Positions 1-12,603 of a DNA stretch of 64,000 nt are shown here, piece after piece (within the stretch, counting starts at the first letter, position 1; every line of letters begins with the position of its first letter). The stretch covers positions 28,343,948-28,407,947 of the forward strand of contig NC_063154.1 of the NCBI RefSeq assembly GCF_020921035.1. The letters run 5' to 3'. A program made the translations under genes and the position numbers. Below the pieces are notes generated by a model. The model was not told the DNA's origin, searched no databases, and saw only the letters and a program-made list of their open reading frames with translations. Origin of the DNA: Rhodamnia argentea (lineage: Eukaryota; Streptophyta; Magnoliopsida; Myrtales; Myrtaceae).

Positions 1-1440
1 CAATATGCGGATGCAATCCTATTTTATATGCAAATTATTAAAAATGAAATCTTAATATATTTGGCAAGATTTCCTAGAAATCTTATTTTACTAATGCAAT
101 CTCATCTAGATGATCTTTTTGAGATTTTTAAGTTGAGGAAACAAATCAAGATAATATGCAATTAGAATATGCAAAAGATAATGCATGACTTTTGAGAAAA
201 TATCTAATCCAAATTGTCGGACTGTTCCATTTCCCATGCTATCGATAACCTTATCTCATGGTCGAGATCCGGCCTCCGACTTGTGCATGGTGTCGATACG
301 GAAACACCCTAACCTGGATCAGTTTTCTAAATCTATGAAAATATGCCTAAGATTTTAAATATGTTCAAAATAGATAACATTATCTAGAAAATCGATCGGA
401 TAACCAAAATTACCTATTCCAAATATTGCACAAATATTCTGTTCCCGTTTGATCATAATGGATTGGGATCGGACCAACTGGCAGCGGCCATTCAGGAACG
501 GTAGGAGACTCGCGGCTGGTCTTGGTCGACGGTGGCGACTGTCCGCAGCGGTTCGCTTGGTGGTTCGATCAGTTACAGGGCTCACGATTCGGTGGTGCTC
601 TCGGTTCGTCAAGCAAGGCTCGCGGGAGGGCTCTCGTTAGGAATAGGATGCCACAACTCGGTGGTGATGATGAGGACCTCACGGCTGTATGGCTTGGAAT
701 GGACTTGCTGCAGTGAAGTCGTTGGCCGAGGAACTCTGCGGCAGATCTTTTTGGCGTTGGAGTGGACTCCCCTTTGTCTTCACTTGATTATTTTAATCAC
801 AGCGACTACTTCCCTTCTTTGCTTCGTGTGATAATGCAGAGAAGAAAGCAAGCCGGGTCTTTGTGAACGCCCAACGATGAATATCTCCCGTGCGTCTCGG
901 TTGGAGCAGGATGGTGGATGTGTAGAGGCTGGCTTGTCGAGGCAAGGCAGCGGCAGATTCCGGTCGATAGGCAGTCAACCGCGCGAGTGCGGGGAGCCGC
1001 GGAGGGGAGTCGTACCCTCGAGTTTGGCCTGCGGTTTCTCAACTTGTATTCTAAATGATAATCGCCGACCTTAAATTATGAGGCTTAATTGAGCTTAAAT
1101 AGACTTTCCTAGGTTTCGCGCTATTTTTAGTTGTTTACGAAATAGCTTCACAAGTTTGTGATATTTGCAATTTGGTCCATAAAGAAAAGATTTCTTTTCA
1201 ATTTAGTTTCTATGTGGCCGTCCAGCCCATTGAATGGGCTCGGCTGGCCTATGGCGTCCTTTGTGAGCTTGTCTGCTCTTTCTGGTCTTAATTCTGTGCA
1301 TTTTCCTATTAATAAAGCTTTAAGTAAAAGCCCTTTTAATTAATTAACTTTGATGGGCTGAATTAAGTCCAAAATTAGGCCTAAAGACCTTCTCATTTTT
1401 GGCACATGCTCCCCATGCCTTGCCGTATTTGCTGTTGTTG
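1..1440. other. LTR-like remnant, no gene
   Basis: I see no convincing gene here. Short open frames at 449-716 and 877-1074 have no recognisable domain. The right part (about 1080-1440) has the same composition and phrases as the 3' parts of the two solo LTRs at 7820-10105 and 29734-32844, for example a run on 'cccatgccttgccg' near 1412-1427 that matches 'cccatgctttgccg' near 32627-32640. I infer a truncated relative of that LTR family, cut off by the window edge on the left and by the next repeat at about 1440. No terminal duplication can be checked. Confidence 0.4.
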
Positions 1441-1442
1441 CT

Positions 1443-2310
1443 AACGTTATCAACTAGAGGGGGGTGAATAGGTGATCATAAAAACTTGTTAAAAAATATC
1501 GCAGAATTAAAACAAACAAGCTACAGAGTTCAGTTATGAATCTTGATCAAGGACAAGTTTTGAGATGACTTTGGAGTCTATCTGTGCACAATTCCACTAT
1601 CACAAGTAAACAAACAAGCCTACATTTATTTATTTCACGTTGACAACCAATCAGCTGGATTTCACTAGTGAACAGCTCAAAAATTACAATTCAGTGATAA
1701 TTCTCGAATCAATGGACCTACCATCTAACACTCACTCACTTAGATGAGAACCTCTAAGTATTACAGTGTTTGAATGAAGAATATATGAAAGACGTTGAAG
1801 CTTTATTGAACTTTGGAATTATAGGTTCTGGACTCTCGTTTTCTCTTTAGTCTTGAGGCCTCCTTTTATACTCGTCCACCTTTAAACTAGCTATTGCAAG
1901 GTCTTCCAAGGACCACTCTCCAAACTTACCATTTGGACGAGAATTTTATAACCGTTGAGATTACCAAAATTAGAATCTCTCATTTAATCAGATTGTCCAT
2001 ACAATCGTGATCGTGGTTTCCAAAGATAGAGTACTCTACTTGGTAAGTCATTCCCTTCTTCCTTAATCTAAGTCTTTGATAGATATTCAATAATCTACGT
2101 GATTGATGATCCTCAAGAACAAATCCAGCTTGATTTGATTGCCTTTGCGACAATATAATATGTCATATATATTATCCCGAAAATATCTTATAATGATCCG
2201 ATCGTTGCATCCGAGAATACTCCCTTAGAGCTTGTGCTTTACGGCTGCGTCCGAGCTTCTTAAGATAGTGTCTGAGCCTCATCTACCAAATTTAATCATG
2301 TGAAACTATT
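1443..2310 (-). mobile_element. LTR-like repeat, minus orientation, edges uncertain
   Basis: The left end carries the phrase 'ctagaggggggtgaatagg', which I know as a common motif of plant LTR retrotransposon ends. A TATA-like box (TATAAAAGG on the minus strand, 1862-1870) fits an LTR promoter reading leftward. No gag or pol coding and no convincing target-site duplication was found, so both the boundaries and the class are inferred. Confidence 0.4.
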
Positions 2311-2439
2311 CCTTAACAATTGAATGTACATAAGGACAATCTACAAAACAAGTATTTAAATGTATTAAATCAGATATTGGAGAATATATATCGTTTAGTC
2401 AACTTCAAAATCAATTATGGTTTTTCTCAACATTTGTAT

Positions 2440-3150
2440 GATTTATTTTTATATGGATTGTTCAAACTAGGGGTGCACATCGGTTATGGTCCAACCCGAA
2501 TACCGGACCAAACCGGTCGGTTTGGGTGATTCCCGAGGGGCTAGTTGAATATCTAGTTCCACATAAGGAACCAGATCGACAAACTAGCCAAGATTTCGTA
2601 GTTTCCATTTAGTTTTTATGCCGAAGCAAATCCAAATTAGTAAATTACTTTTTTTTCCTTTTAAGTCGGGAAACTCCCACTTGTAGGAAATAGAAGAAAT
2701 AAAATGAAAAACAGTTCCAAGCAATTCTATAAATTGGGAAACGACCCTGCCCAATCCGATTCTATGTTTCAAAGTGGGAATCAACCCACCCTGTCACCTC
2801 TAGGCTCAGACTTCTAAGTGCGTGCATTTTCGGCCAGCAAAGCAATAATCACACCACACCACTGGGAGCCAAAGTAAAACGCGTTGATGTAATGTCCCAA
2901 CTTATGTCCTTTTTTTTTTTTTCAGATGGGTAGTTATTTGTTAATATTGAGTCGCTATCTATAATGTTTTGTATCTGTTTGGTAAACCAAGTTAGGCATT
3001 TCATTTTTGAAAATAAATCCTGATCATTGGCACAATTCTTTTATCTAAAATTAAAGTGTTATCAATTCAATAACCAGTAAGTAGAAATTTCTTTTTCCTT
3101 TTTCCTATTTTGTAATTTTTAATTGGCTTTTTATTAAGTAGTATGTTTCG
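2440..3150. repeat. Dispersed repeat, copy A (uninterrupted)
   Basis: This segment is a diverged duplicate of 7330-7819 joined to 10106-10340. Shared landmarks are the 'ccggacca' phrases near 2500 and 7390, 'ccacataaggaacc' at 2561 and 7444, 'ggaaactcccact' at 2672 and 7551, 'gtaatgtccca' at 2889 and 7780, and 'gttaatattgag' at 2940 and 10115. Copy A has the sequence 'gggtagttatttg' (about 2926-2940), where copy B carries a 2.3-kb solo LTR, so it records the empty site. I see no coding capacity. Confidence 0.75.
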
Positions 3151-3859
3151 TCGGAAATTCTCCGCGACAAAATATCTTTTATTGAAATTCCTTTTCCGGC
3201 TTTTAATAGTGATAAAGGGTCCTATAGTGATTCCAAACGGGAGAAATCCAAATAGTCAGAAAATCCATGCACAAATAATGTGAAGATACTAATATAATTA
3301 TATAACGTAAATCCAACCGGAGTTTCACTCAACGGGAAGGCTTAGCAAGTACAATTTCAGATAAATTGATACATAAAAACTTGAGAGAAACTACAAAAAC
3401 ATAGACCAAACTGGAGTTTGACTGGATAGAATGGCTTAAAGAGTACAATTTATTTTGCTACGATGATGCAAGGTGCCCCGTGTGCTATGCGCACCCGGTG
3501 CACTAGGCTGCCTCAAGAATGAAGGCGCTGATAACAAGTGAAAGCTAAGAATTGGAGAAAGTCCATATATTTCGATATATGATAATGAAGATTACATAAG
3601 CCTATTTATAAGCCTTATGAGATCACTATTTAAGAAAATAAAATAAACAGAAACATCAAATATAATCAATCAAGATCAATCAATGGTATGCAATATGAAA
3701 GGAGATATATGCATAATCCTGAGTAACAAGTGGAATCAAATGAAATATCCAAAATATCTCTAGAGTATATCTAGACATCCTTAACATGGACAACTATGCG
3801 ATAATATCGTGCATTTCAATGCCTTCGAGATTTATGCAGTCAATTCGTATTCAAGCTTT
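3151..3859. other. AT-rich intergenic DNA, nothing recognised
   Basis: Downstream (3') flank of the BAHD pseudogene. It has a few short internal similarities, for example 'aatccaaccggagttt' at about 3310 and 'accaaactggagttt' at about 3405. I found no gene, RNA or clear repeat boundary. Confidence 0.5.
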
Positions 3860-5003
3860 CTACTTATGGCAAGCATCTTGTAAAATGTCATGTTGTTTAC
3901 AGAAAAGATCCATGTCGTCTTCAGTCAAGCTCACCTGGGCCACAACTCCGCCATCATCATCGCCTTCCCTGTGATCCATCAATGTGACCGAGTCAAACGG
4001 ACTGCATAAGCTACTCACAAACTCAGGCTCACCCCAACCCAAATCAACTCGGTGCAGCGGAAACCGACACCAGCTGGTGAACAGGAGTACGTCGGCGTCG
4101 CCTTGCCGCAGTTCCTCCTGAAACTCTCTCCCCGCGTTCATCACCATCTCGCCCAAATCCTCCTCGCCTATCACTTTCGCTAACTTGGCAAGCAAGGTTG
4201 TCATCACGTCTCGCATCAAACCCACCAAGCCATGTAACCCGGGCTTTTCCACCTCGACCGCGGACTTCCAGTGCACCGCCGTGTAGAGATTGCCACAGGG
4301 ATTCTTGTGTGACAGGAGATCTGTCCTTCCACGCAGGTTCACCATGTGCGCAATTAGGAGCGGCTTGGATTGCCCATTTTTGAGCTTGGCACCGTCCAAG
4401 ATAGCAATCGACACGAGCGCTGTGACTAGTTCCACGCGTGAGGGTTCCCTTTTGGAATCGAACCCTCCCCATTTCGCCACGGCTTTGAGCTTCATGATGG
4501 ATTGGCTGTCGAACACGAATATCTTAATGACGTATTTTGCACCTATCATTAGTCCGACGGGAAGCTCGAGCTTAGGCAAGTCTCTTGGCGGGAAAATAGC
4601 TGATAGGTCGAAGCATGGATGGATCGCCTTGTGAATGCTTGCGCGACATGCCATCGCCCACGTGCTCATGAAGGACGATATAGTGTGCATGTCGGAAATC
4701 CGGTGCGAGACACACAAGGCCGACCGCCATGCCGCCACAAGTGAAAGTGGTCATTTGGACAACCACTAGAGGCGGCATCTGGTCCATCTGATGAGGTTGA
4801 GTGGCCAAATGACTGAGGACAGCATCGCTAAAAGGCACGAATGAAGGGTCATGTACATCATTTTTAGATGAGTAAAAGAAAACTACACCAACATAAACTG
4901 GAGGCTGAAGCTGATCAATAAGAGAGATTTTAAGCTTGCGAAGGTGTTCGACTGTTGGAGCTGAGGGTTTGATCAACTTCTTGCTCTTTATTTCAATCTT
5001 CAT
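3860..5003 (-). pseudogene. BAHD acyltransferase pseudogene (BAHD-1)
   Basis: BAHD enzymes move acyl groups from CoA thioesters to alcohols or amines in cytosolic specialised metabolism. The N-terminal frame starts at the ATG at 5001-5003 and contains the usual opening (LKISLIDQLQPPVYVG). It continues to CGGMAVGL at about 4715, where a single extra base shifts the frame. The next frame (to 3860) carries the catalytic HxxxD motif as HRISD, and near the C-terminus DLGWG, the variant of the structural DFGWG motif, in 'RVDLGWGEP'. Besides the frameshift, about 70 residues are missing near 4855: the stretch with the family's FYPLAGR motif is absent between FFYSSKND and SFVPFSDAV. The remaining total, about 375 residues, is short for the family (430-450). 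It is single-exon as seen. The closest functional class looks vinorine-synthase-like, but the substrate cannot be inferred. Confidence 0.88.
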
Positions 5004-7329
5004 TTTTTCTCCTAAGTTGGCTTCACTATTGTGCTTTTCTACTCGTGATTATCACCCTATGTATAGAGTTCGATGTCTCAAACCCTTTCTAATAGAGTAA
5101 ATTAACAATAAAGAAACTTACCAAGAAATGTTGGAGCTTTGAACTCACCTATGGTCGATTGCCAACCATTGCACAGCCGGCGATCGGCCGAAGAAGAAGA
5201 AAAATATATAATAAAACATTAAAAATCTGACTTTTACTGAAATAAGAAAATAAAAATGAAAAAAAAATATAAAGCAAAAATAAAAGTAGTTAAAAAGAGT
5301 GTGCGGAGGAGAACGTGATTGGTGTGTAGAAAGAGGATGGAAAATGATTTCCTCTTTTTGAGAAGAAATCATTTTTTCCACTTTTGAACGTATTTTTGTT
5401 ATTGGTGTAAAATATTTTTCTTGAATAGTTTATTTTTCATGAATCGAATGCTAAAATATTCGAAAAATATTTCTCTAAAAATTATTTTTGGCAAAATAAA
5501 CCAAGCCTAAATTTACAAAAATTGATGTACACTTGTAGAATTTCAAGACTGTTCTTCATCGATGGACATGACTAGAACGAAGACTAACGATAATGTCATG
5601 TCTAGATGTGACAATGTGCACTGACGGAAGCAAAAACTTTTTTAACGTTCTCTTGAATAATATAAATGATTGTCGAAGGGCACCGTCCCTCTCAGAGACG
5701 GTGCCTTCCGTGCGTTTCAACTTGCCAAAGAAATCGGTTAAATTATTTAGTTCAGGTCTTTTCTTTTTTTTAAAGCTGATATCTTAACAGTCTTGTCGGT
5801 TATTTCTGGCCACACGATCTCTCAATCAATGAGTGCTTTATACAAAACATTCAGTAATGGTGTGTGGATTTATGGTTGAAATTATACTGTCCTTAACAGT
5901 ACTGTTAAGAATTTTTTTTTTTTTTTTGGAAATTGGAAGGAAGATATACCTTATTAGGATGCCGGTGAAATTCCTCATATGATAAAAAAAATAAAGAAAG
6001 TGATTAACGTGAAGAAAACCAACAAAATATTCACAACAATACAAAACTTATGATTCCGTAACTACTCACAAAATTACCAGTTGAGCCACCATGATTGAGA
6101 ACTGAGATGAAGCAACCATGGCCTCGAGCTTCGTGGCATGAATCTCAAGTTGCCATGGCCAGTCCTTGAGCTTCATGGCTAGAAAAGATCTAATGGACAT
6201 GACCATTGCGAGCTTTGCGACTCGAAAAATCTTGCGACCATGGGTGTCGTGAGCTCAAATTAAGTGGCCATGGCTGCGAGCTCGAGTTGTTATGGTATCC
6301 ACGAACCTGAGCTTGATTATCCATGGTTGCTGGAAGCTAGAACTCGAGTCTGCGCTGTTGCTAGATGCTAGAACTTGAGCTGGAGCTACGGCAACTACAG
6401 TGGACCCCATCTCTCTCTCTCTCGTAATTCTATTTTCATTTATATTGTCTAATAGGTACTTGTTTGGCGTCATATAACATTAGTGAATAAATTGTAGCAA
6501 ATACTTGTATTCTAGTATCCATGTCAGCAATTTTGCTAATTAGCAAAAAAAAAAAGTACAAGAAGACATTTTCTTAATTGTTGAAAGAGGCCTTTTAACA
6601 TCAATAAATATAGAAGGAACTTCTAATTTTTGGACAAAGATAGAGGAACAAATTGTGTCATTATTCCTTTGATAAAATAAAAACACCAAAACCTTCAACA
6701 TGCAAGAATTCAGCATGACCTTACCAAAAATTATGACTGCCCTCTATATTTATTTATGCTAAAAACCCTCTTTCAACCTTTAGGAAAATGCCTCGCTTTA
6801 TTTATCTGTTTATTTATGTGCCTGCAAGATGGACAATCACTGTCAAATTATCATTATCATCACTATTATCAAAACCTGGCTGTTGGCATGAATATAACTA
6901 ATTTGAAGGCGCCCTGCTTTGTCCCATTCAGAATACTGATGGGGTTGATTTGAGGATCTAGAGAGGTCCTGTCATGCCAACAAACTTTGCCACGACCCCA
7001 TTCTTCATATAACACGATCCTACGAGTCCAACACCACTTGGAGTTCTCCGAAGGCACATTATGTTTCCTGGGGTGGCAACAAGTAATTGGCCGAAAATTT
7101 CCACAATACGTCATGTTATAAAATTATCATATTTGGACCCAAAAAAAAAAATTATCATATTTGATACAAGACATGTCATAAAGTCATGAGGTATTCTGGA
7201 TGTACCTTAAAAGTGCCCAATGTCACATACCTTTAATGACCCTTTTTTATCGAGCATTTTGGGCGATAATAGAAGTATCTAAACGGATCATGATCCTATC
7301 CTTCTATTCGTATTTGTAAGTTTTATGTT
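5004..7329. other. Intergenic region without recognised gene
   Basis: Short open frames (5145-5381 -, 5593-5787 +, 6255-6473 -, 6869-7114 -) have no domain I recognise and are mostly low-complexity. 6090-6330 is loosely repetitive, with recurring 'ccatgg' and 'gagctt' words. 6409-6423 is a short CT run. Nothing else supports a feature. Confidence 0.5.
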
Positions 7330-10300
7330 TTTCATATGGGTTGTTTAAATGAGGGGTGTGCAAGGGTTCCAGTTCAACCCGAGCACCGGACCATATCAGC
7401 TAGTTTGGGTGGTTCTCGAGGTGACCAGTTCAATTCCTTGTTCCACATAAGGAACCGGACCAACAAACTTGCCAAGATTTAGTAATTTCCTTTTTAGTTT
7501 GTATCTTGAAGCAAACCCTAATTAGTAAATTACGTTTTCCTTTTAAATTTTGGAAACTCCCACTAGTAGAAAATAGAAAAAATCAAAAGAAAAAAAAGTG
7601 CCAAGCAGTTCTATAAATTGGGAGCCGAACCCACCCGATCCAATTTCATGTTTCAAGGTAGAAATCGATCCACCTTGAAACGAATCACCTCTAGGCTCAG
7701 AAGTCAAAATGCACGCATTTTCGACCGGCAAGGAAGTAATCACTCCACATCACGTGGAGCGAGAGAAGAAAGCTTTGATGTAATGTCCCAACCGATGTCC
7801 ATTTTTTCGGACGGGTAGTTGTCGTGACCTGAAAATTAATTTAGGTTAATGGATTATTAGGTTAATTAAGTGAATTAACTAATCTAATACAAACTCTCCC
7901 AAGTCTTACCAATTCGCAACTTAGGTTTGATTTTTTTTTTTTAGGAGCCGCCACTAGTCTTTTTTTATTTTGTAGGTAGATTAGATACCTAAATAAAGTA
8001 CGGGAGAATACTTTATTTTATGCTAAACAGAGATTTAAGGCTCGGGGATTTGATTATTTTTTTAATTAACATCCTTTCGGTACCCAATTCCATGAAACAT
8101 GTCTTTTTGATTGACTTTCATGATTTAAATTTTTTTAAAAATTTTATTTAAATGTAAATTTGAACAAAATTAAATAAAAATACCCATAATATACCTTTAT
8201 TTTTCGAATTTTCCGATGAATCTTCTCATTCCCGAAGATCCGGGCCAGAGCGAGATTCTATATGCTACATTCTCGGAGATTCGAGCTAATATGTGGATAA
8301 TTGTATAAGATATCATCATCCCTTCTCGCCAAAGGGCAGAATACGAAATCTTATACTAAATTGTTGTCCCATCCTATAAGATCATGGTTAAAGCTGCAAT
8401 TTAATATTCCGAGAGGTCAAGCACAAGGAAGCATATATTATGGGCTGTTTTATTTAAAAATGTTCAAACATTTATTGAATTTTCGAAAAAAAATCTCTAA
8501 AAGATTTCAAAATTTTCAAGGAGATAAGCTCCTATTCACCAAGGATTGACATCTTTTATAAATTGGAAAGATTATCGCTTAGGATTTTCAAGATAATTGA
8601 GATAACTTCCAAATCTTAAAGATTTCTTCTATATTTTCGAAAATTTTGATTAGGCCATGAGATATTGTTCTAATATTTCGAAAATATGTCGATATCTAAC
8701 AAGATGTGATTGAAATTCAGATTACCTATAAAATCCATTCCCAGGAGATATGTAAAGGATCCAAAAAGATAAACATCATATCTCAATATTCACTCGGACA
8801 TTTCGAACATGCAAGATTAGGCAACAAAATTGTTCAAGGATATGCTCATAGTGATCCGAAAATATATATTCTCAATTCGAGATTTCAAATTGAGTGACTA
8901 TAATCTATCTGGAAAGCATGCAATATTCATCAAATATTCAATCACATAAATACCATTTAGAATATCACAAGATGGAAGAATTACCTAATTTGAACTTCGA
9001 ATCAAAAAGAGGGATGAACGAGCAAGGTTACTTGGACAGCTAGTGGGATTTAGCACGCCCCGAAGAGTTTGGTGAAAAAAACAATTTTTGTAGCTCATCA
9101 AGGCTTAATTTGCAGCAATAATTCGAGCACCAATTGTTTGAAAAAATCAGCACCAAATAGAAAAGGAATCGCCCACAAAATAATAGGAAAATCGCCCTAA
9201 AAGTTGCTGCAAAAACTTGATTCGTAGCACAAAAATTTGACTGATTCGATGCGAAAACTCCTCTGCGTAGCGGCTCAACTACCTTCCGAACAGCGGCGAA
9301 TTCTGTATTGAGTAATTTGCACACGAACAAAGCTGGAAACAGCTTGGACAGTAGCTCCAAACACGCTTGATTGGTAGCTTAGTTGGGATGCTCGATTAGT
9401 GACGGAAGAGAAAGGCGGCCGGTGACACAAATGGAGAAACCGTTCGATTTTGACGCCTTCGGTAACCTAGAAGACACCTCTGAATTTTCTGCTCTCAAAG
9501 CTCTGTCTTGACGCCAAAAATTTCCCTCTCTCGCTCTCTATTTCCTCACGAATATTTCTGTGTATAAGCAGAAAAAATTTTGCCGATCCTTTAACCCTAG
9601 GCATAAAGATGTATTTATAGAGAAAAGTGTTCCAAATCAAGTGCCTAAAGTTTCTTAATTTTTGTAAAATACACCCGGGCTCAAAATATAACTTGAATTA
9701 AGTCCCAAAGGGTGTAATTGCACAAATTGATCCTTGAATGAGCTGAAAATTTTGGCCTAGCCATATAGATGGGCTAGTCGAATTTTTCATGTCAATTGTG
9801 AGCTTAATTAGGCTTTTTCCAAATAATTGGCATTTTAGATAAAGCCTTTTTTCTAAAATAAAAGCTCCAAAATAGTTTTAAATTTTCGACACATATGTCC
9901 ATGAATTGCTACAAAATTTGCCCATCGGTTTAAGTCCAAATCGCCCGACAAATTAAGCTCAATCTTGCACCGCCGATCCGGATAATTGGTAATGCAATGC
10001 ATGAATGAAAAATGACTTAATTATTTTTGTCTAGAACTAAAAGATTAGCTCTAATTTTCTATGCAAAAATGATCGAAAAGGTTAGTCAAAATTTAGGTGT
10101 CAACAGTAGTTAGTTGTTAATATTGAGTTACATTCTACAATATTTAGTAACTGTTGGTAAAATAAATTAGGCATTTCATTTTTGACAATAAATCCTGATT
10201 ATTGGCGCAATTCTTATATCTAAATTAAAACGCTCTCAATTCAATACCATGTAAATAGAAATTTCTCTTTTCTTAGTTACTATTTTGTCATTTTTAATTA

Positions 10301-10340
10301 GCTTTTTATTAAATGGCTCTTTTTATTCTATTTTCTGTAT
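7330..10340. repeat. Dispersed repeat, copy B (split by solo LTR)
   Basis: The outer parts, 7330-7819 and 10106-10340, match 2440-3150 in order and orientation. The interior 7820-10105 is absent from copy A and is annotated separately as a solo LTR. Beyond about 10340 the match is lost. Confidence 0.75.
7820..10105 (-). mobile_element. Solo LTR A (2286 bp, TSD GTAGT)
   Basis: The element has terminal TG...CA dinucleotides and is flanked by a perfect 5-bp duplication GTAGT (7815-7819 and 10106-10110). Read on the minus strand it starts TGTTGACACC and ends GGTCACGACA. A TATA-like box CTATAAATA (minus strand, 9612-9620) supports minus orientation. It has no gag-pol, primer-binding site or second LTR, so it is a solo LTR left by intra-element recombination. 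It shares both ends and several internal phrases (for example the region near 8165-8345) with the solo LTR at 29734-32844. The paralogous segment at about 2930 lacks it. Confidence 0.9.
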
Positions 10341-10877
10341 TTAAGGAGAAATTGCTAAGAATTGGACCATGGTTTGGATTGGGTTGGGTTGGGTATGGAT
10401 TGATCAAGATCAAGTCGAGTATGGGTCGCTAAAATTGTATTACATGAAATTGAGTCCAAACAAATTAAATTGATCAATTTGGGTCGGACTACTTTCAATC
10501 TGATCCGACCTACTAGTTTGATGGGTTTAGGCAATAGTTTATTCAATTGAAAAGTAATGGACTTGGTTGAACTCCTAAAGATTGAATACAATATAGCGGT
10601 CCACAAGTCCACATTTACTCCTGTAATTTTGGTAATTTGAGCTGTTGGAACCTTATTTAATTATCCACACTCACGTTCTCTACCTCTTGATTTGTTGAAT
10701 CAATTTTCTCCGCCATGGACCATCAGTAATACCATCAAATTCCCGTGATTGTGATAATTGTCGTAAAAAATAAACAGATTTCTTTCGGGGATAATGGAAT
10801 AGTTGAACAAATTCTTCTTTCCCCCTTTCCCCTCTATTGCCACATGCCTGCAAATTTTGAACTTGAAATTCTCTTAA
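10341..10877. other. Intergenic DNA, no gene recognised
   Basis: This stretch includes short GGGTT/GGGTA-type runs at 10375-10400 and two meaningless open frames. No supported feature. Confidence 0.45.
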
Positions 10878-11116
10878 GCTCCGTTTGTTTGGCGGAAAAT
10901 AAATAATTTGGAAAACATTTTTCAAAAATTGGTTACGTACATTGCTTACAAAAATAAATGAACGAAAAATATTTTCATCGCACATGAAATACTTATCCAT
11001 AAATTGTTGTTGATAAGGGTAACATTTTTCATTGATTAATTATTTTAAGCAATAACATCAATTGTTATTAGGAAAATGTTTTCCAATTCATCCATTTTGT
11101 GCGAAACAAACGGAGC
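10878..11116. mobile_element. MITE-like element (239 bp) with terminal inverted repeats
   Basis: The left end GCTCCGTTTGTTTGGCGGAA and the reverse complement of the right end GCTCCGTTTGTTTCGCACAA match. Similarity continues through 'ttggaaaacatttt', giving imperfect terminal repeats of about 40 bp around an AT-rich core with no coding. I could not identify a target-site duplication, so the superfamily is uncertain; a hAT-like MITE is a guess. Confidence 0.65.
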
Positions 11117-11666
11117 GAGTCAATTAACCTAGCCTGTGGTTGAAATAACGGTTTTAGTATCATCCGAAAACACACCTACAAATTTCGAACAAATTCTTCC
11201 ATGTCATAATTACAAGCCATGTCATTAGCGAATCTCCGGCCCGCTTGTGCATCGGGCATTTCCTAAGCTCTTGGAAAGAGGTTCCGAACTTTCGATATTG
11301 CACGCTCGAGATTTTTTTCATCCTATCGGCCTTTGCACAGAAGCAAAAGCACTGAGTTATAAAATGTAAACCATATTGTTAATTGTTAGTGATAATTAAT
11401 CATCTCTAACATTAACTATGGACAAAAAGATGGGCCAGAGTCCAAGATAGGCCCAAAAGATCTCAAGAAATATATGATCACCAAATGGATTTTAGGAAAG
11501 GCTTGAAATGTAAATTAGATAGACAAGGTTTGTGACTCTTCAAGCTTTGCTGATGAAGATGGTGGAGCAACAATTGTAACATGACCCTTCTCTAATGGAA
11601 GTGGTGGCAACTAAATATGTCTCTTATTGGATTTCTCAGGAGACATTATGTGTTTTGTAGTTACGA

Positions 11667-11882
11667 TCATAAGCTAGTCAAGGAAATGAGCCTCCGATGA
11701 GATAGCAAGCTTTTTCCTTGAGCATCGTCAATTCTGAAACTCGATTTATTCAGGGCAAGTCGTGCACATGCCTCGCTGGAGGTTGCGGTGGATGCGATGA
11801 GCACTTGCAGTTTAATACTTTCAGAAAAAGTGCAATGTTTGGCGTTTAAGAACAACTGATCCTGACCAACCTGATGTTGCAC
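11667..11882 (-). pseudogene. BAHD acyltransferase N-terminal relic (unit 1)
   Basis: The frame contains KHCTFSESIKLQVLIAS and SSEACARLALNKSS. It is clearly the same sequence as the N-terminal part of the BAHD fragments at 16970-17239 and 52871-53140, but homology stops at about 11660 and the catalytic region is absent. It lies just downstream (minus strand) of SCPL-1, in the same position as the other two fragments relative to their SCPL genes. I infer a relic of the duplicated BAHD-SCPL unit. Confidence 0.7.
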
Positions 11883-12603
11883 AAGATGGGCTCACCGTTA
11901 GTGGTCTTTGGATGACTCTGAGTGTACAAGGAGCACAAGGAGTGTGCCATTAGTACCCCCAATTAAGTCGTATCCAGTCAATTATGTATGAAACCGGGGC
12001 ATGCCGGGATCAAAATTTGGCAGGCATGAGCTCAAGTCGTAGTCGGCAGAAGCATTCATCATGATGAGATTTTGGTGTAGGGATTGATTGTAGATGTTTA
12101 CTCGTTTTCGGCTATGATATAGTAGGAGCAAGAAAAATTGATTGGTTTAGCAGAAGCGCTAAATCTCAGATATCATGAAGGATAAAGTTTTTTGGGTTCT
12201 AAGGGATCTTCATCGTATCGCATTACAGGAATTGAGGCGTGATTTTCAAGTATGACGATACCAATCAGCCTAACACGGAGATCAGTAACAAGTACACAAA
12301 GTCACAGTATAGCTAGAATTAGTGATCGATTAATCGTTGTCAATGAGGATTACATCATTCGAGCTTTACCGGATGCAATACCAGAACTCATTTATTCTAG
12401 TCTCGTTGGAGACATTGAACGAAAGTTGGAATAGTGATCTCTCTCCATGTTGGAATGAAGAGTGGAGAAATCAAGATACCGGAAAGCCAAGATCTTATTG
12501 AAAACTTGATGAACTTTTGGAGTACGTAAGTTCTACTTGTCCTGCTCTTAGCCTAAATGGTAGAAGGATTCCGATTCCGTGAACCAGAGGCAATGCAGTA
12601 ATG

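Noticed and set aside
6090-6473. Region of repeated 'ccatgg' and 'gagctt' words with a 72-codon frame
   Set aside because: Copies are too degenerate to define a unit and no domain is present; likely low-complexity decay.
12252-12434. Plus-strand open frame (SIARISDRLIVVNEDYI...) also present at 17535-17732 and 53437-53682
   Set aside because: It is repeated only because the whole unit is triplicated. It has no known domain, the three versions differ in length, and it lies in the 3' flank of the SCPL genes on the opposite strand.
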